Shown here: in pieces, positions 5,841-14,217 of the stretch
Numbering within the stretch: the stretch's first letter is position 1
How the letters are laid out: each line of letters opens with the position of its first letter
From: RGIG4079 sp045531405
Lineage (GTDB): Bacteria; Bacteroidota; Bacteroidia; Bacteroidales; Muribaculaceae
Direction: 5' to 3'
Length of the DNA: 21,559 nucleotides
Assembly (NCBI GenBank): GCA_045531405.1
Contig: JAZSDX010000058.1
Span: forward strand, 1 to 21,559
Translations under genes and position numbers: made by a program
Notes under the pieces: generated by a model
The model's input: the letters and a program-made list of their open reading frames with translations, nothing else
Database searches by the model: none
Told to the model about the DNA's origin: nothing

Positions 5841-7337
5841 ATGAAAAAACGGTTGTTCATGGTAATTGCCATGGCATTATTTTACATATTAATGTCGGCT
5901 CAAAAGAGTTGTCGTCATCAGATTATCACAACTGAAGTTCAGGATAGTATAGAATGGGGATGTTGTGGGAAAAAACGTTTTTGGCAAGCAACAGCAGGAG
6001 TAGTAGGGATAAATGTTGGTGTGTGGGCATTTAATCGATATATTGTCAAAGAAGATTTTGCTAATATTAGTATAAATTCGGTCAAAGAAAACATTAAACA
6101 TGGATTTATTTGGGATAATGACAAGTTGAGTACAAATATGTTTCTACATCCCTATCATGGAAGTTTGTATTTTAATTCGGCACGATCAAACGGATATAAT
6201 TATTGGCAATCGGGTTTGTTTGCTTTTGGGGGCAGTGCTATGTGGGAACTATTTATGGAAAGCGAATATCCATCAACCAATGACATCATCGCAACTCCTA
6301 TCGGAGGTATGGCTTTGGGCGAAGTGTTTTATCGTTTGAGCGATATGATTATCGATAATAGAGCAACCGGAGTAGAACGTATTGGGCGAGAGATGGGGCT
6401 ATTCGTGTTATCTCCCATGAGAGGACTTAATCGAATAATTGATGGTGATATGTGGCGACAACAGTCCACGAGTGGACGGCAATATGGCAAATCGAGATGT
6501 AATTTATCCATTTCTGCAGGAATGAGGGTGCTTGATTTTAATAGATGGAATCTTGATAAAAGCATTGGATTTGCATCGGAGATTAATGTGGAATATGGAG
6601 ATAGGTTTAATTCTAAAAATGAGAATCCCTATGATTTTTTTGTGTTGAAGGTAGGACTAAATGTGCAAAAATCTCAACCAATTTTAGATCAAGTAAACCT
6701 TATGGGTCGATTGTTTAATAGAGAGTTGATTGATAACCCAAAAAATAAATTAAATCTGGGGCTCTATCAACATTTTGATTTCTATGACTCTGATACAATT
6801 TCAGAAGAAATCGGAACCACTCCATATAAATTTGCCACACCGGCATCGGTGGGTTGTGGATTGCACTTCCAACAACTCAATGTGGGCAATTGGGACTTCT
6901 CGGTCGAAGCTCATGCCAATGGTATCCTTATGGGAGGCGTGTTGAGCGATTATTACCAACTCAAAAATCGCAACTACAATGTGGCAAGTGGATTTGGTAC
7001 AAAGGTGAATATCAATGCATTGTTTAAGTGCAATAAATTCTCAGCAAGATTATCCCATGAATTCTATCGCATGTTTACTTGGAAAGACTTTGACCCCACC
7101 GTTGTTTTGACAACATTGGGCGAAGAAAAAATCATGGTCCTCGATGCCCAAGGTGCCGAATCGCAAGCATCAATGCACATCAGCGAACTACGACTCGACT
7201 ATCGTATCGCAAAACATTGGTTCATTACAGGTTCATTACAACACTTCTGGCGCGATACCAACTACGATTTCAAAGGATATAAAGACGTGCAAAGCAAATC
7301 AACTTCGGCACGCTTAATGGTAACCTATGTGTTGTAA
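5841..7337 (+). CDS. DUF3943 outer-membrane-type protein, copy 1
   Basis: A 498-residue protein with a signal peptide cleaved near residue 20 (LMSA before QKS). The N-terminal part carries DUF3943 hallmarks: HPYHG (103-107), WELFMESEYPSTND (135-148) and ATPIGGMALGEVFYR (151-165). The C-terminal half alternates polar and aromatic residues, as in a beta-barrel, and ends in TYVL, so I infer an outer-membrane protein; the family has no established function that I know. A paralogue follows 130 bases downstream. Against it, residues about 40-213 are roughly three-quarters identical, the middle (about 215-320) is strongly diverged, and the last 169 codons are about 90% identical in DNA without gaps. 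No terminator is seen between the two genes. Confidence 0.85.
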   Translation: MKKRLFMVIAMALFYILMSAQKSCRHQIITTEVQDSIEWGCCGKKRFWQATAGVVGINVGVWAFNRYIVKEDFANISINSVKENIKHGFIWDNDKLSTNMFLHPYHGSLYFNSARSNGYNYWQSGLFAFGGSAMWELFMESEYPSTNDIIATPIGGMALGEVFYRLSDMIIDNRATGVERIGREMGLFVLSPMRGLNRIIDGDMWRQQSTSGRQYGKSRCNLSISAGMRVLDFNRWNLDKSIGFASEINVEYGDRFNSKNENPYDFFVLKVGLNVQKSQPILDQVNLMGRLFNRELIDNPKNKLNLGLYQHFDFYDSDTISEEIGTTPYKFATPASVGCGLHFQQLNVGNWDFSVEAHANGILMGGVLSDYYQLKNRNYNVASGFGTKVNINALFKCNKFSARLSHEFYRMFTWKDFDPTVVLTTLGEEKIMVLDAQGAESQASMHISELRLDYRIAKHWFITGSLQHFWRDTNYDFKGYKDVQSKSTSARLMVTYVL

Positions 7338-7416
7338 AAATTAATAACGTTCTTGATTGAGAGTTAGCAGATATAGTGCAGAATGATGCTGATAGGGTAT
7401 ATTCTGCAAAATATGT

Positions 7417-7447
7417 TTTGAGAAAAGAAAAAAGATTATTTTCTTTG
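7417..7447 (+). promoter_or_regulatory. Promoter of the second DUF3943 gene
   Basis: TTTG at 7417-7420 and TTTCTTTG at 7440-7447 are separated by exactly 19 bp, the Bacteroidetes -33/-7 spacing; the -7 box differs from TAnnTTTG by one base. The ATG at 7468 is 20 bases further. The second gene can therefore be expressed apart from the first. Confidence 0.65.
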
Positions 7448-7467
7448 TAAAAAATACAGACTACAAT

Positions 7468-8967
7468 ATGAAACAAAAAATCCTCGCTATTTTATTGTGT
7501 GTGGTGTTTTCGAGTGGGGCTATGTGGGCGCAATTGGGATATAAGCATAGTATAGTTCCGGCAGTGGCTCCCGACAGTGTTGATTTGGAATATTATGGCA
7601 AGAAAAAGTTTTGGCAAGGAGCAGCTACAGTAGTGGGGCTTAATCTTGGTGTGTGGGCTTTTGACCGATATGTTATTGATGGAGAATTTGCTCACATCAG
7701 CATGAATTCTATTGAAGAAAACTTCAAGCATGGGTTTATTTGGGATAATGACTTTTTGGGAACAAATATGTTTTACCATCCCTATCATGGTAATTTATAT
7801 TTCAATGCCGGCCGTTCAAATGGCTACAACTATTGGCAATCGGGGTTGTTTGCCTTTGGAGGAAGTGCCATGTGGGAACTGTTTATGGAGTGTGAATATC
7901 CATCGACCAACGATATTATAGCAACACCTATTGGGGGTATGGCTATAGGTGAAGTGTTTTATCGCGCGAGCGATTTGATCCTTGATGATTGTGCTACCGG
8001 AGGAGAACGTTGGGCTCGAGAAATAGGAGCATTTGTCGTGTCTCCAATGCGAGGGATTACTCGTGTGATAAATGGTGATGCATGGCGTAAACGCTCTACA
8101 AGTGGACGCCAATTTGGTATCCCTAATATGAAAATGGCAGTTTCGTTTGGCGCTCGTAACATTAAATATAAAGGCGATGTGTTTGATAAAGGCGTGGGGC
8201 TTACCGGTCAAGTTGATATCGAATATGGCGATCGCTTCAGCATGGATAATGGCAAACCTTACGATTTCTTTACATTGCGAGGAGGTATCAGTCTCATGGA
8301 AGATCAGCCTATTTTAGGACAATTAAACATCAAAGGTCGATTGCTCAATAGTGGATTGGTAGAAAGGGAAAATACAACGCTCAACATTGGTATGTATCAA
8401 CATTATGATTTCTATGATTCTGATACAATTTCGGAAGAAACCAATCGAGTGCCATATAAGTTTGCCACACCGGCATCGGTGGGTTGTGGATTGCAGTTCC
8501 AACAACTCAATGTGGGCAATTGGGACTTCTCGGCCGAAGCTCATGCCAATGGAATCCTTATGGGTGGTGTGTTGAGCGACTATTACCAACTCAAAAATCG
8601 CAACTACAATGTAGCAAGTGGATTTGGCACAAAAGTAAATATCAATGCATTATTTAAGCGCAATAAATTCTCGGCAAGATTATCACATGAATTCTATCGC
8701 ATGTTTACATGGAAAGGATTTGACCCCGCCGTTGATTTAACAACATTAGGCGAAGAAGAAATCAAGACACTCAATGCTCAAGGAGCCGAATCGCAAGCAT
8801 CGATGCACATCAGCGAACTACGACTCGACTATCGCATCGCAAAACGTTGGTTCCTTACCGGCTCATTACAACACTTTTGGCGCGACTCCAATTACGATTT
8901 CAAAGGATATAAAGACGTGCAAAGTAAATCAACATCAGCCTACTTGATGGCAACTTACGTGTTGTAA
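7468..8967 (+). CDS. DUF3943 outer-membrane-type protein, copy 2
   Basis: A 499-residue paralogue of the preceding gene. The signal peptide ends near residue 21 (AMWA before QLGY). The same hallmarks appear: HPYHG, WELFMECEYPSTND and ATPIGGMAIGEVFYR. It lacks the Cys-Cys pair that copy 1 has just after the signal peptide (residues 41-42 of copy 1). The 507 bases from 8461 to the stop align with 6831-7337 at a constant offset of 1630 with about 50 differences by hand count, far closer than the middle of the gene. It has its own promoter and ends in a terminator at 8985-9022. Outer-membrane barrel location is inferred; function unknown. Confidence 0.85.
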   Translation: MKQKILAILLCVVFSSGAMWAQLGYKHSIVPAVAPDSVDLEYYGKKKFWQGAATVVGLNLGVWAFDRYVIDGEFAHISMNSIEENFKHGFIWDNDFLGTNMFYHPYHGNLYFNAGRSNGYNYWQSGLFAFGGSAMWELFMECEYPSTNDIIATPIGGMAIGEVFYRASDLILDDCATGGERWAREIGAFVVSPMRGITRVINGDAWRKRSTSGRQFGIPNMKMAVSFGARNIKYKGDVFDKGVGLTGQVDIEYGDRFSMDNGKPYDFFTLRGGISLMEDQPILGQLNIKGRLLNSGLVERENTTLNIGMYQHYDFYDSDTISEETNRVPYKFATPASVGCGLQFQQLNVGNWDFSAEAHANGILMGGVLSDYYQLKNRNYNVASGFGTKVNINALFKRNKFSARLSHEFYRMFTWKGFDPAVDLTTLGEEEIKTLNAQGAESQASMHISELRLDYRIAKRWFLTGSLQHFWRDSNYDFKGYKDVQSKSTSAYLMATYVL

Positions 8968-8984
8968 AAACGATTATTAAGAAT

Positions 8985-9022
8985 AAAAATATGGCAACTT
9001 TTAATGGGTTGCCATATTTTTT
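8985..9022 (+). terminator. Intrinsic terminator after the DUF3943 pair
   Basis: A 14-bp perfect stem pairs 8985-8998 with 9008-9021, loop of 9 bases, closing in six T (9017-9022). It marks the left edge of the HAD-WYL-UDG segment. Confidence 0.85.
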
Positions 9023-9076
9023 AGAAGATAATTGATATAAAATAAACATATGCATCATTTTTGCATATGTTTTATC

Positions 9077-9084
9077 TATTTTTG
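9077..9084 (+). promoter_or_regulatory. -7 box for the HAD-WYL unit
   Basis: TATTTTTG is an exact TAnnTTTG box, 19 bases before the ATG at 9104. No -33 TTTG stands at 19 bp. Its position rules out an upstream in-frame ATG at 9050, which would lie before the transcription start. Confidence 0.55.
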
Positions 9085-9103
9085 TACCATAAATAAAAAT
9101 ATT

Positions 9104-9616
9104 ATGGATAAATACCTATTTATAGACTTTGATGGTGTGTTGAACACCGAGCGTTACGCTAAATTTTTGAAAACAAAAGGTTTTGATACAAACGACCGAT
9201 TTGGAACGCGATTTGACCCTGAAGCAGTGCAAAATCTAAAAACAATTGTAGAGCAAACGGGTGCAAAAATCGTTATTTCTTCATCGTGGAAAGAATATGG
9301 AGAGGAGTTTTTACATGAGTTGTGGCAAGAGCGTAATATGCCGTCTGAAATTTATTCGGTAGCTCCATCTCTTCTTGAGACCAATTATTTTGCCGAGGGT
9401 GGTATATTAAGTTTTCCCGAGAGATATTCAAAGGGATTAGAGATAAATGCTTGGTTTGAATTTATGATGGAGTCAGGCAATTATAATTATTGCATAATAG
9501 ATGACGAATGCTATTTATTGGCCGAACAATTATCTCATCTTGTTCAAACCGATTCAAATGATGGGTTGACGGCATCGTTGGCAAAAAGAGTGATTGAAAT
9601 ATTAAATCGTGAGTAA
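9104..9616 (+). CDS. HAD hydrolase of the Swiss Army Knife RNA-repair type
   Basis: A 170-residue single-domain HAD-fold phosphatase. Motif I is FIDFDGVLNTERY (6-18) with nucleophile Asp8 and general acid Asp10; motif II is ISSSWKE (58-64); a lysine lies in YSKGLEI (108-114); motif IV is IIDDE (131-135). This arrangement, including KGLEI before the acidic motif and GLT near the end, resembles the HAD domain found in multi-domain RNA-repair ligase proteins (the family described as HAD domain in Swiss Army Knife RNA repair proteins), where such a domain would remove a phosphate from a nucleic-acid end. Here it is free-standing. Its TAA stop shares one base with the ATG of the WYL gene (TAATG), implying coupled translation. 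Substrate unknown; RNA-end processing is inferred. Confidence 0.82.
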   Translation: MDKYLFIDFDGVLNTERYAKFLKTKGFDTNDRFGTRFDPEAVQNLKTIVEQTGAKIVISSSWKEYGEEFLHELWQERNMPSEIYSVAPSLLETNYFAEGGILSFPERYSKGLEINAWFEFMMESGNYNYCIIDDECYLLAEQLSHLVQTDSNDGLTASLAKRVIEILNRE

Positions 9617-10521
9617 TGGCAGGTAATTTATTAAATAAGTATGTGTGGCTTGTAGAAACGATATATAAAGCCCGATATATTACATTTGAGGAAATAAATC
9701 GCAAATGGATTGAAAACGAAATGAGTGAGGGTTTGGATTTGCCCCTGCGTACATTCCACAAATGGAAAGATGCTGCTGAAGAACTATTTGGACTCGTCAT
9801 TGATTGCCGTCGCAAGGGTGGTTATCATTACTATATCGCTAATGACGAGGAATTGAAAGGTGGCAATATACGTAATTGGTTATTAAATACGGTTTCAGTG
9901 AGTAATTTGTTGATAGATAACCAACACTTAAAAGATCGCATTTTGCTCGAAAATATCCCATCGGGACAGCAATATCTAGCCGATATAATAGGAGCGATGA
10001 AAAGCGGTAGCACTTTGACTGTGACTTACCAAAATTATTGGCATGATGAAGCACATACGTTTGATATAGAACCTTATTGTGTGAAATTATTTAAGCAAAG
10101 ATGGTATGTGGTAGGGCGTACACCATATTATGACCAAGTTCGCATCTATTCGTTGGATAGAATTTTAGACCTATATGTCAGCAATGACAAGAGATTCAAG
10201 ATGCCAAAAACATTCTCTTCCGAAGAATATTTTGAACAATGTTATGGCATTGAAATAGGGAAAGATATAAAGCCAGAGAAAGTGAAACTGAAAGTATCGG
10301 ACCATCAGGCCAACTATATTCGAGCCGTGCCACTACATCACAGCCAAGAGGAAACCGAGCGAAACGAAAATTTCAGTATCTTTGAACTATGGCTCCGTCC
10401 TACAAATGATTTGCTTCGCGAAATACTTTGGCACGGCAACGACATCGAAGTGCTTGAACCCATAGAATTTCGCAATGAAATAGCACGCAAGATTGAGGAA
10501 ATGGGAAGGAAGTATAAATAA
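9616..10521 (+). CDS. WYL-domain transcriptional regulator
   Basis: A 301-residue regulator. Residues about 1-80 form a winged-helix-like DNA-binding region (LPLRTFHKWKDAAEELFG at 42-59 fits a recognition segment). Residues about 125-190 are a WYL domain: IEPYCVKLFKQRWYVVGR (151-168) and RIYSLDRI (176-183), with WYV in place of the literal WYL. Residues 220-295 look like the C-terminal WCX extension. WYL domains are believed to sense nucleic acids or nucleotides and often control defence loci (CRISPR, BREX, CBASS). It overlaps the HAD gene by one base and precedes the UDG-fold gene by 36 bases, so it is the likely regulator of this cassette. The site it binds cannot be seen with certainty. 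Confidence 0.88.
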   Translation: MAGNLLNKYVWLVETIYKARYITFEEINRKWIENEMSEGLDLPLRTFHKWKDAAEELFGLVIDCRRKGGYHYYIANDEELKGGNIRNWLLNTVSVSNLLIDNQHLKDRILLENIPSGQQYLADIIGAMKSGSTLTVTYQNYWHDEAHTFDIEPYCVKLFKQRWYVVGRTPYYDQVRIYSLDRILDLYVSNDKRFKMPKTFSSEEYFEQCYGIEIGKDIKPEKVKLKVSDHQANYIRAVPLHHSQEETERNENFSIFELWLRPTNDLLREILWHGNDIEVLEPIEFRNEIARKIEEMGRKYK

Positions 10522-10552
10522 TTTGTTAATGTTGAGATTAATTATAATTTTG
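10522..10552 (+). promoter_or_regulatory. Consensus promoter directly before the UDG-fold gene
   Basis: TTTG (10522-10525), then exactly 19 bp, then TAATTTTG (10545-10552): a full match to the Bacteroidetes TTTG-N19-TAnnTTTG promoter. It begins at the base after the WYL stop codon. Initiation a few bases after the -7 box would put the RNA start at about 10555-10558, on or next to the ATG. Confidence 0.72.
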
Positions 10553-10557
10553 TAGAT

Positions 10558-11646
10558 ATGACAATGCAGGATAAATTAACAAAATGGGCTAAAAACGCTT
10601 TTAAGTTTTATCAAGAATTAGATAGAACGGAAACGAAAGGGTTTTATACTCAAACGCCCTTGAATGATATTTCATCCAATCCAGATATTGTTGTGATGGG
10701 TATTAACCCAGGCTCCAATGGCTCATTTCAAAATGACTATTCCATTGAACAATTTATAAGAGGAAATTCTAAATGGGCTCAACATAGAAGTTGGGTATAT
10801 ATCAAAAGAATTGAAGACTTCTTGAAACGAGGATTAGGAAACAATGCAGAAAATATTTTCTCTAATGATAATAGAATTGTGTATATAAATGCATCTTGTT
10901 TTCAAACAAAAAAGGCAGGTGCGTTAGGATACAATCTTCTTATAAAATCACTCCCATCCACAATTGATTTAATAAGAAAACTTAACCCAAGGTTATTGTT
11001 ATGTTTAAGTGCAAAAAAGATTTTTGGGATAGAACAGTCTTTTGAAAGAGAATATTTAACCGAAGATGTTTTAATTGGTCAACTTGAAAATATTCAAATT
11101 ATAGGTACCCCGCATCCATCGGCTCGTTTGACAAATGCAAAACGAGAATACATTAGAAATGTAATTAATTTAGCCATAAAAAATAGTCATTTATGCTTGA
11201 AAGAACGTGCAGAATTAATAAGAAATGAAATTCAGTTTATTCCTCAAAAAAGATATAAACAACCATCAAAAGAAGAAGTAAACGAGATATTTGATAGTAT
11301 AACTAAACAATTAGTTGATATTTTGGGGAACCCATTTGAATCCTATGAAAAAACACAAAGATTTGAGTTAAATAATGAAATAGCAATAACTATAACTAAA
11401 ACTGGGAAAGGATATATTGGAATTAGGCACACATCGTTTGATAATAAGAAGAAATATTCTAATGAAGAATATCCAAATACACAGAAATATACAGATATAT
11501 TAAACCAACATGGCTATAATACATTACCAAATAACGGATGTTGGCTTGGAACTAAATTTTTTAAAAGATACGGATATGATAATGACTCAACAACAAACAA
11601 TATATTATCTGAAATAAAAACAATTATTGATTTAATGAGAGAATAA
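10558..11646 (+). CDS. UDG-fold protein with an unidentified C-terminal domain
   Basis: A 362-residue protein. Residues about 25-210 show the uracil-DNA glycosylase fold: IVVMGINPGSNG (44-55) is the first active-site motif, with Asn50 where MUG and SMUG1 place their catalytic Asn; RIVYINASCF (106-115) fits a core strand; RLLLCLS (145-151) another; GTPHPSAR (183-190) is the second motif with His186. The GINPG plus HPS pair is closest to the SMUG/MUG side of the superfamily. Residues 235-362 form a second domain I do not recognise, with FELNNEIAITITKTG, NGCWLGTKFFKRYGY and a helical end. ATG at 10558 is chosen; 10564 is a close alternative. The DNA is visibly richer in A+T than the flanking housekeeping genes, suggesting transfer. 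Glycosylase activity is inferred; the substrate may be a modified base. Confidence 0.72.
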   Translation: MTMQDKLTKWAKNAFKFYQELDRTETKGFYTQTPLNDISSNPDIVVMGINPGSNGSFQNDYSIEQFIRGNSKWAQHRSWVYIKRIEDFLKRGLGNNAENIFSNDNRIVYINASCFQTKKAGALGYNLLIKSLPSTIDLIRKLNPRLLLCLSAKKIFGIEQSFEREYLTEDVLIGQLENIQIIGTPHPSARLTNAKREYIRNVINLAIKNSHLCLKERAELIRNEIQFIPQKRYKQPSKEEVNEIFDSITKQLVDILGNPFESYEKTQRFELNNEIAITITKTGKGYIGIRHTSFDNKKKYSNEEYPNTQKYTDILNQHGYNTLPNNGCWLGTKFFKRYGYDNDSTTNNILSEIKTIIDLMRE

Positions 11647-11821
11647 GCGGCAATGATCACTCTTAAAAAACGTCAGAATTGATATAACTTTTTAAATAAT
11701 TTCATTATTTTTGTGAAAGCAAAACACATTAGTAGTTCCTTAAATGAGGCTCAGGCTACTTGCTAGTATTAAAGTGGATTTTATGAAACATTCCTATGTT
11801 AAATTAAATTGATTATTTCAG
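11647..11821 (+). promoter_or_regulatory. Intergenic region with a promoter for the LRR gene
   Basis: TATTTTTG at 11706-11713 fits TAnnTTTG and would give a leader of about 100 nt before the ATG at 11822. No -33 TTTG lies at 19 bp. No terminator hairpin with a T-run is evident after the UDG-fold gene, so readthrough into the LRR gene is possible. Confidence 0.45.
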
Positions 11822-14059
11822 ATGAAAAAAATTGCATTAGTATTGCTCGTATTTAGTGTTGTAATGCAAGGAATTGCTTCCAATTTTAAAGTAGATGGCA
11901 TTTATTATAAAGTTATTGATGAAGCGAAACAAATCGTTGCTGTAACATATAGAGATTCTTATAAAGATTCTAATCGGAAACATTATAAGGGACATATAGA
12001 GATTCCCAAAACAGTGACAAGAAAAGGGGTGACATATATCGTGGAAGCAATCGGAGATAACGCATTTATAGGGTGTCATGATATGACTTCGGTAACTATC
12101 CCCAATTCTGTCACCAAAATTGGCAGTTTTGCATTTGACGATTGCTCTAGTTTAACATCTATGACCATTCCAAATAGTGTCGTTTATATTGACATCCAGC
12201 CTTTTCGGGGTTGTAATAAATTAGAGGAAGTTAACATCAATACGGATAATTTTACCTATTATCGCTATTCCCTTTTTAATGAATGTAAAGGTTTAAAAAC
12301 TATTCATTTTGGAGAGGGAGTGAAAAATATTCCTGAATACATACTTTCTCAATGTAAAGAATTAACATCTGTAACAATACCTAATACAGTTACATCAATC
12401 GGAGACTATGCTTTTAGTGGCTGTTCAAAATTGGCTTCAATATCACTTCCGGATTCGCTTAAATCAATAGGAAACTACGCTTTTTGTGGTTGTGTAGGAT
12501 TAACTGCTTTGAAAATTCCTAACTCGGTTATATCTATTGGAAGTCACGCATTTGCAAATTGGGTTAATCTAAAAGAGGTAACAATAGGTGAGGCTGTGAA
12601 AGAAATTGATAGTGATGCCTTTAAAGGTTGTACAGGAGTAGAGGTTCTTAATTTCAATGCTATTGATGCAAAAGTAGCAAATATAGGCATAGGTGGAGAT
12701 TATGTGTCTCAAGCATTTGGAGACATGAGTAGGTCGATTAAAACTTTGCAAATTGGAAATAAAGTAAAGAAAATTCCAGATTATGCATTTGTCGGATTTA
12801 ACAGATTGACACATGTGCAGCTTCCAAATTCCGTGAAAGAGATCGGTGCCGGAGCATTTGTAAACTGCAATTTGAATACTTTAATTATAGGAGCCGAAGT
12901 TACCAAGATTGGTGTAAATAGAGATGTTTCATATATGTACGGTAGTAGGAATCGTTTTCATCTTATGAATCATAGAGATACATATATTTCTATTAAGACA
13001 ATATGGTTGACCAATACTCCACCGGAGGGATATGAAAATGCCGAAGGTGCGATTAATTATGTGGCTAATGATCTGTATACAGGTCTAAAGACAGTATGGA
13101 AATATCCGTATTTGAGTTCAATGTTCGTTGTCGATGGAGTGAGATATGTGCTAAGAAATCCTTCGGAGCGTATTTGCGATGCGATAGATTGCACCTATGA
13201 TCCCCAATGTACATTCTTGTGTTTGCCACAAATTGTGTCATACAAAGGTGTTGATATGCAGTTAAATTTAATAGGTGATTATGCGTTCCATGGTAATAGT
13301 TATATCAACAAATGCGCTATATTCTCGGATTATAGGGGGCCTATAGGTTATGGGGCATTTAAAGGGTGTGTGCACCTTGAAGAAATAGCAATTCCAGAAG
13401 CAATGGAATATTCATTCTATGATTATGCCTTTTGCGATTGTAAATCATTAAAGAATATCTTAATTCCTAAAGGAGTCCCTGCTATTGGGAACTACGCTTT
13501 TGGGGGGTGTGCATCTTTATCAAATGTGGTCATTGCTGATAGGGATGAACCGCTGAAATTATATTCAAACAAAGAAAAAGGATTGTTTAATGATTGTCCG
13601 TTAGATTCGGTTTATATCGGAGGCGATATTTCTTATTATGAAGACAAAGAACATGGGTATTCTCCGTTCTTCCGTAACCAAACTCTAAGGACGGTCAAGA
13701 TTGCCGAACGCGAAACTGCTATTTCTAATAATGAATTTTATGGTTGTTCTAATCTGAAATCAGTAATAGTGGGTGATCGTGTTACATATATAGGCAACAA
13801 TGCCTTTTCGGGTTGTTTAAGTCTTGAGCGTTTTGAATTTGGCAAAAGTTTGGAGTTTATTGGGGCTGAAGCATTCTCTGATTGCACTTCTCTAATCTCT
13901 ATTTATAGCAAGTCAAATACTCCACCATTTTGTGAGCAACAGGCTCTAGATGATTTAAATAAATGGAATTGCAAATTATATGTACCAACTAATGCGTTAA
14001 ATAAATATAAGGTTGCTGAGCAGTGGAAAGAATTCTTTTATATAGATATTTGGGAATGA
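11822..14059 (+). CDS. BspA-like leucine-rich repeat (LRR_5) surface or secreted protein
   Basis: A 745-residue protein with a signal peptide ending near residue 20 (GIAS before NFK). Two similar halves follow. Each starts with a module FxVDGxxYxV (22-31; 435-444), continues with a short insert with LxLP or IEIP and a KGV segment, then runs through LRR_5 repeats of about 23 residues (for example SVTIPNSVTKIGSFAFDDCS at 90-109; IGNYAFGGCASL at 555-566), and ends with an NTPP segment (398-401; 699-702). The C-terminal end LYVPTNALNKYKVAEQW is the usual cap of such proteins. I see no sorting motif, Por-type C-terminal domain or lipobox, so the protein should be periplasmic or secreted. The BspA family includes adhesins of oral and gut bacteria; binding to host or microbial ligands is inferred. 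It is convergent with gapA. Confidence 0.9.
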   Translation: MKKIALVLLVFSVVMQGIASNFKVDGIYYKVIDEAKQIVAVTYRDSYKDSNRKHYKGHIEIPKTVTRKGVTYIVEAIGDNAFIGCHDMTSVTIPNSVTKIGSFAFDDCSSLTSMTIPNSVVYIDIQPFRGCNKLEEVNINTDNFTYYRYSLFNECKGLKTIHFGEGVKNIPEYILSQCKELTSVTIPNTVTSIGDYAFSGCSKLASISLPDSLKSIGNYAFCGCVGLTALKIPNSVISIGSHAFANWVNLKEVTIGEAVKEIDSDAFKGCTGVEVLNFNAIDAKVANIGIGGDYVSQAFGDMSRSIKTLQIGNKVKKIPDYAFVGFNRLTHVQLPNSVKEIGAGAFVNCNLNTLIIGAEVTKIGVNRDVSYMYGSRNRFHLMNHRDTYISIKTIWLTNTPPEGYENAEGAINYVANDLYTGLKTVWKYPYLSSMFVVDGVRYVLRNPSERICDAIDCTYDPQCTFLCLPQIVSYKGVDMQLNLIGDYAFHGNSYINKCAIFSDYRGPIGYGAFKGCVHLEEIAIPEAMEYSFYDYAFCDCKSLKNILIPKGVPAIGNYAFGGCASLSNVVIADRDEPLKLYSNKEKGLFNDCPLDSVYIGGDISYYEDKEHGYSPFFRNQTLRTVKIAERETAISNNEFYGCSNLKSVIVGDRVTYIGNNAFSGCLSLERFEFGKSLEFIGAEAFSDCTSLISIYSKSNTPPFCEQQALDDLNKWNCKLYVPTNALNKYKVAEQWKEFFYIDIWE

Positions 14060-14157
14060 AGATATGTGAGAATTTTCATGAAATAGAAGTGTATTTGATT
14101 AAATTGCATCAGTCCACAAAGTTAGCGAAAAAATGAAAAAAAGTTGTGATAGCAAAT

Positions 14158-14200
14158 AAAAAAACTGCCGAGGCGATTGCCTCGGCAGTTTTCTGATTTT
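14158..14200. terminator. Bidirectional terminator between the LRR gene and gapA
   Basis: A perfect 14-bp stem pairs 14161-14174 with 14179-14192 around GATT. Plus-strand reading gives TTTT then CTGATTTTT; minus-strand reading gives a run of T from the A-rich left side. It serves both convergent genes. Confidence 0.9.
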
Positions 14201-14217
14201 TATGTAAAAGCTAATTA

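Noticed and set aside
9050..9103. Upstream ATG extending the HAD protein by 18 residues
   Set aside because: The -7 box TATTTTTG lies inside this stretch, and the added residues (Cys- and Phe-rich) are unlike the family; motif I sits right after the start at 9104.
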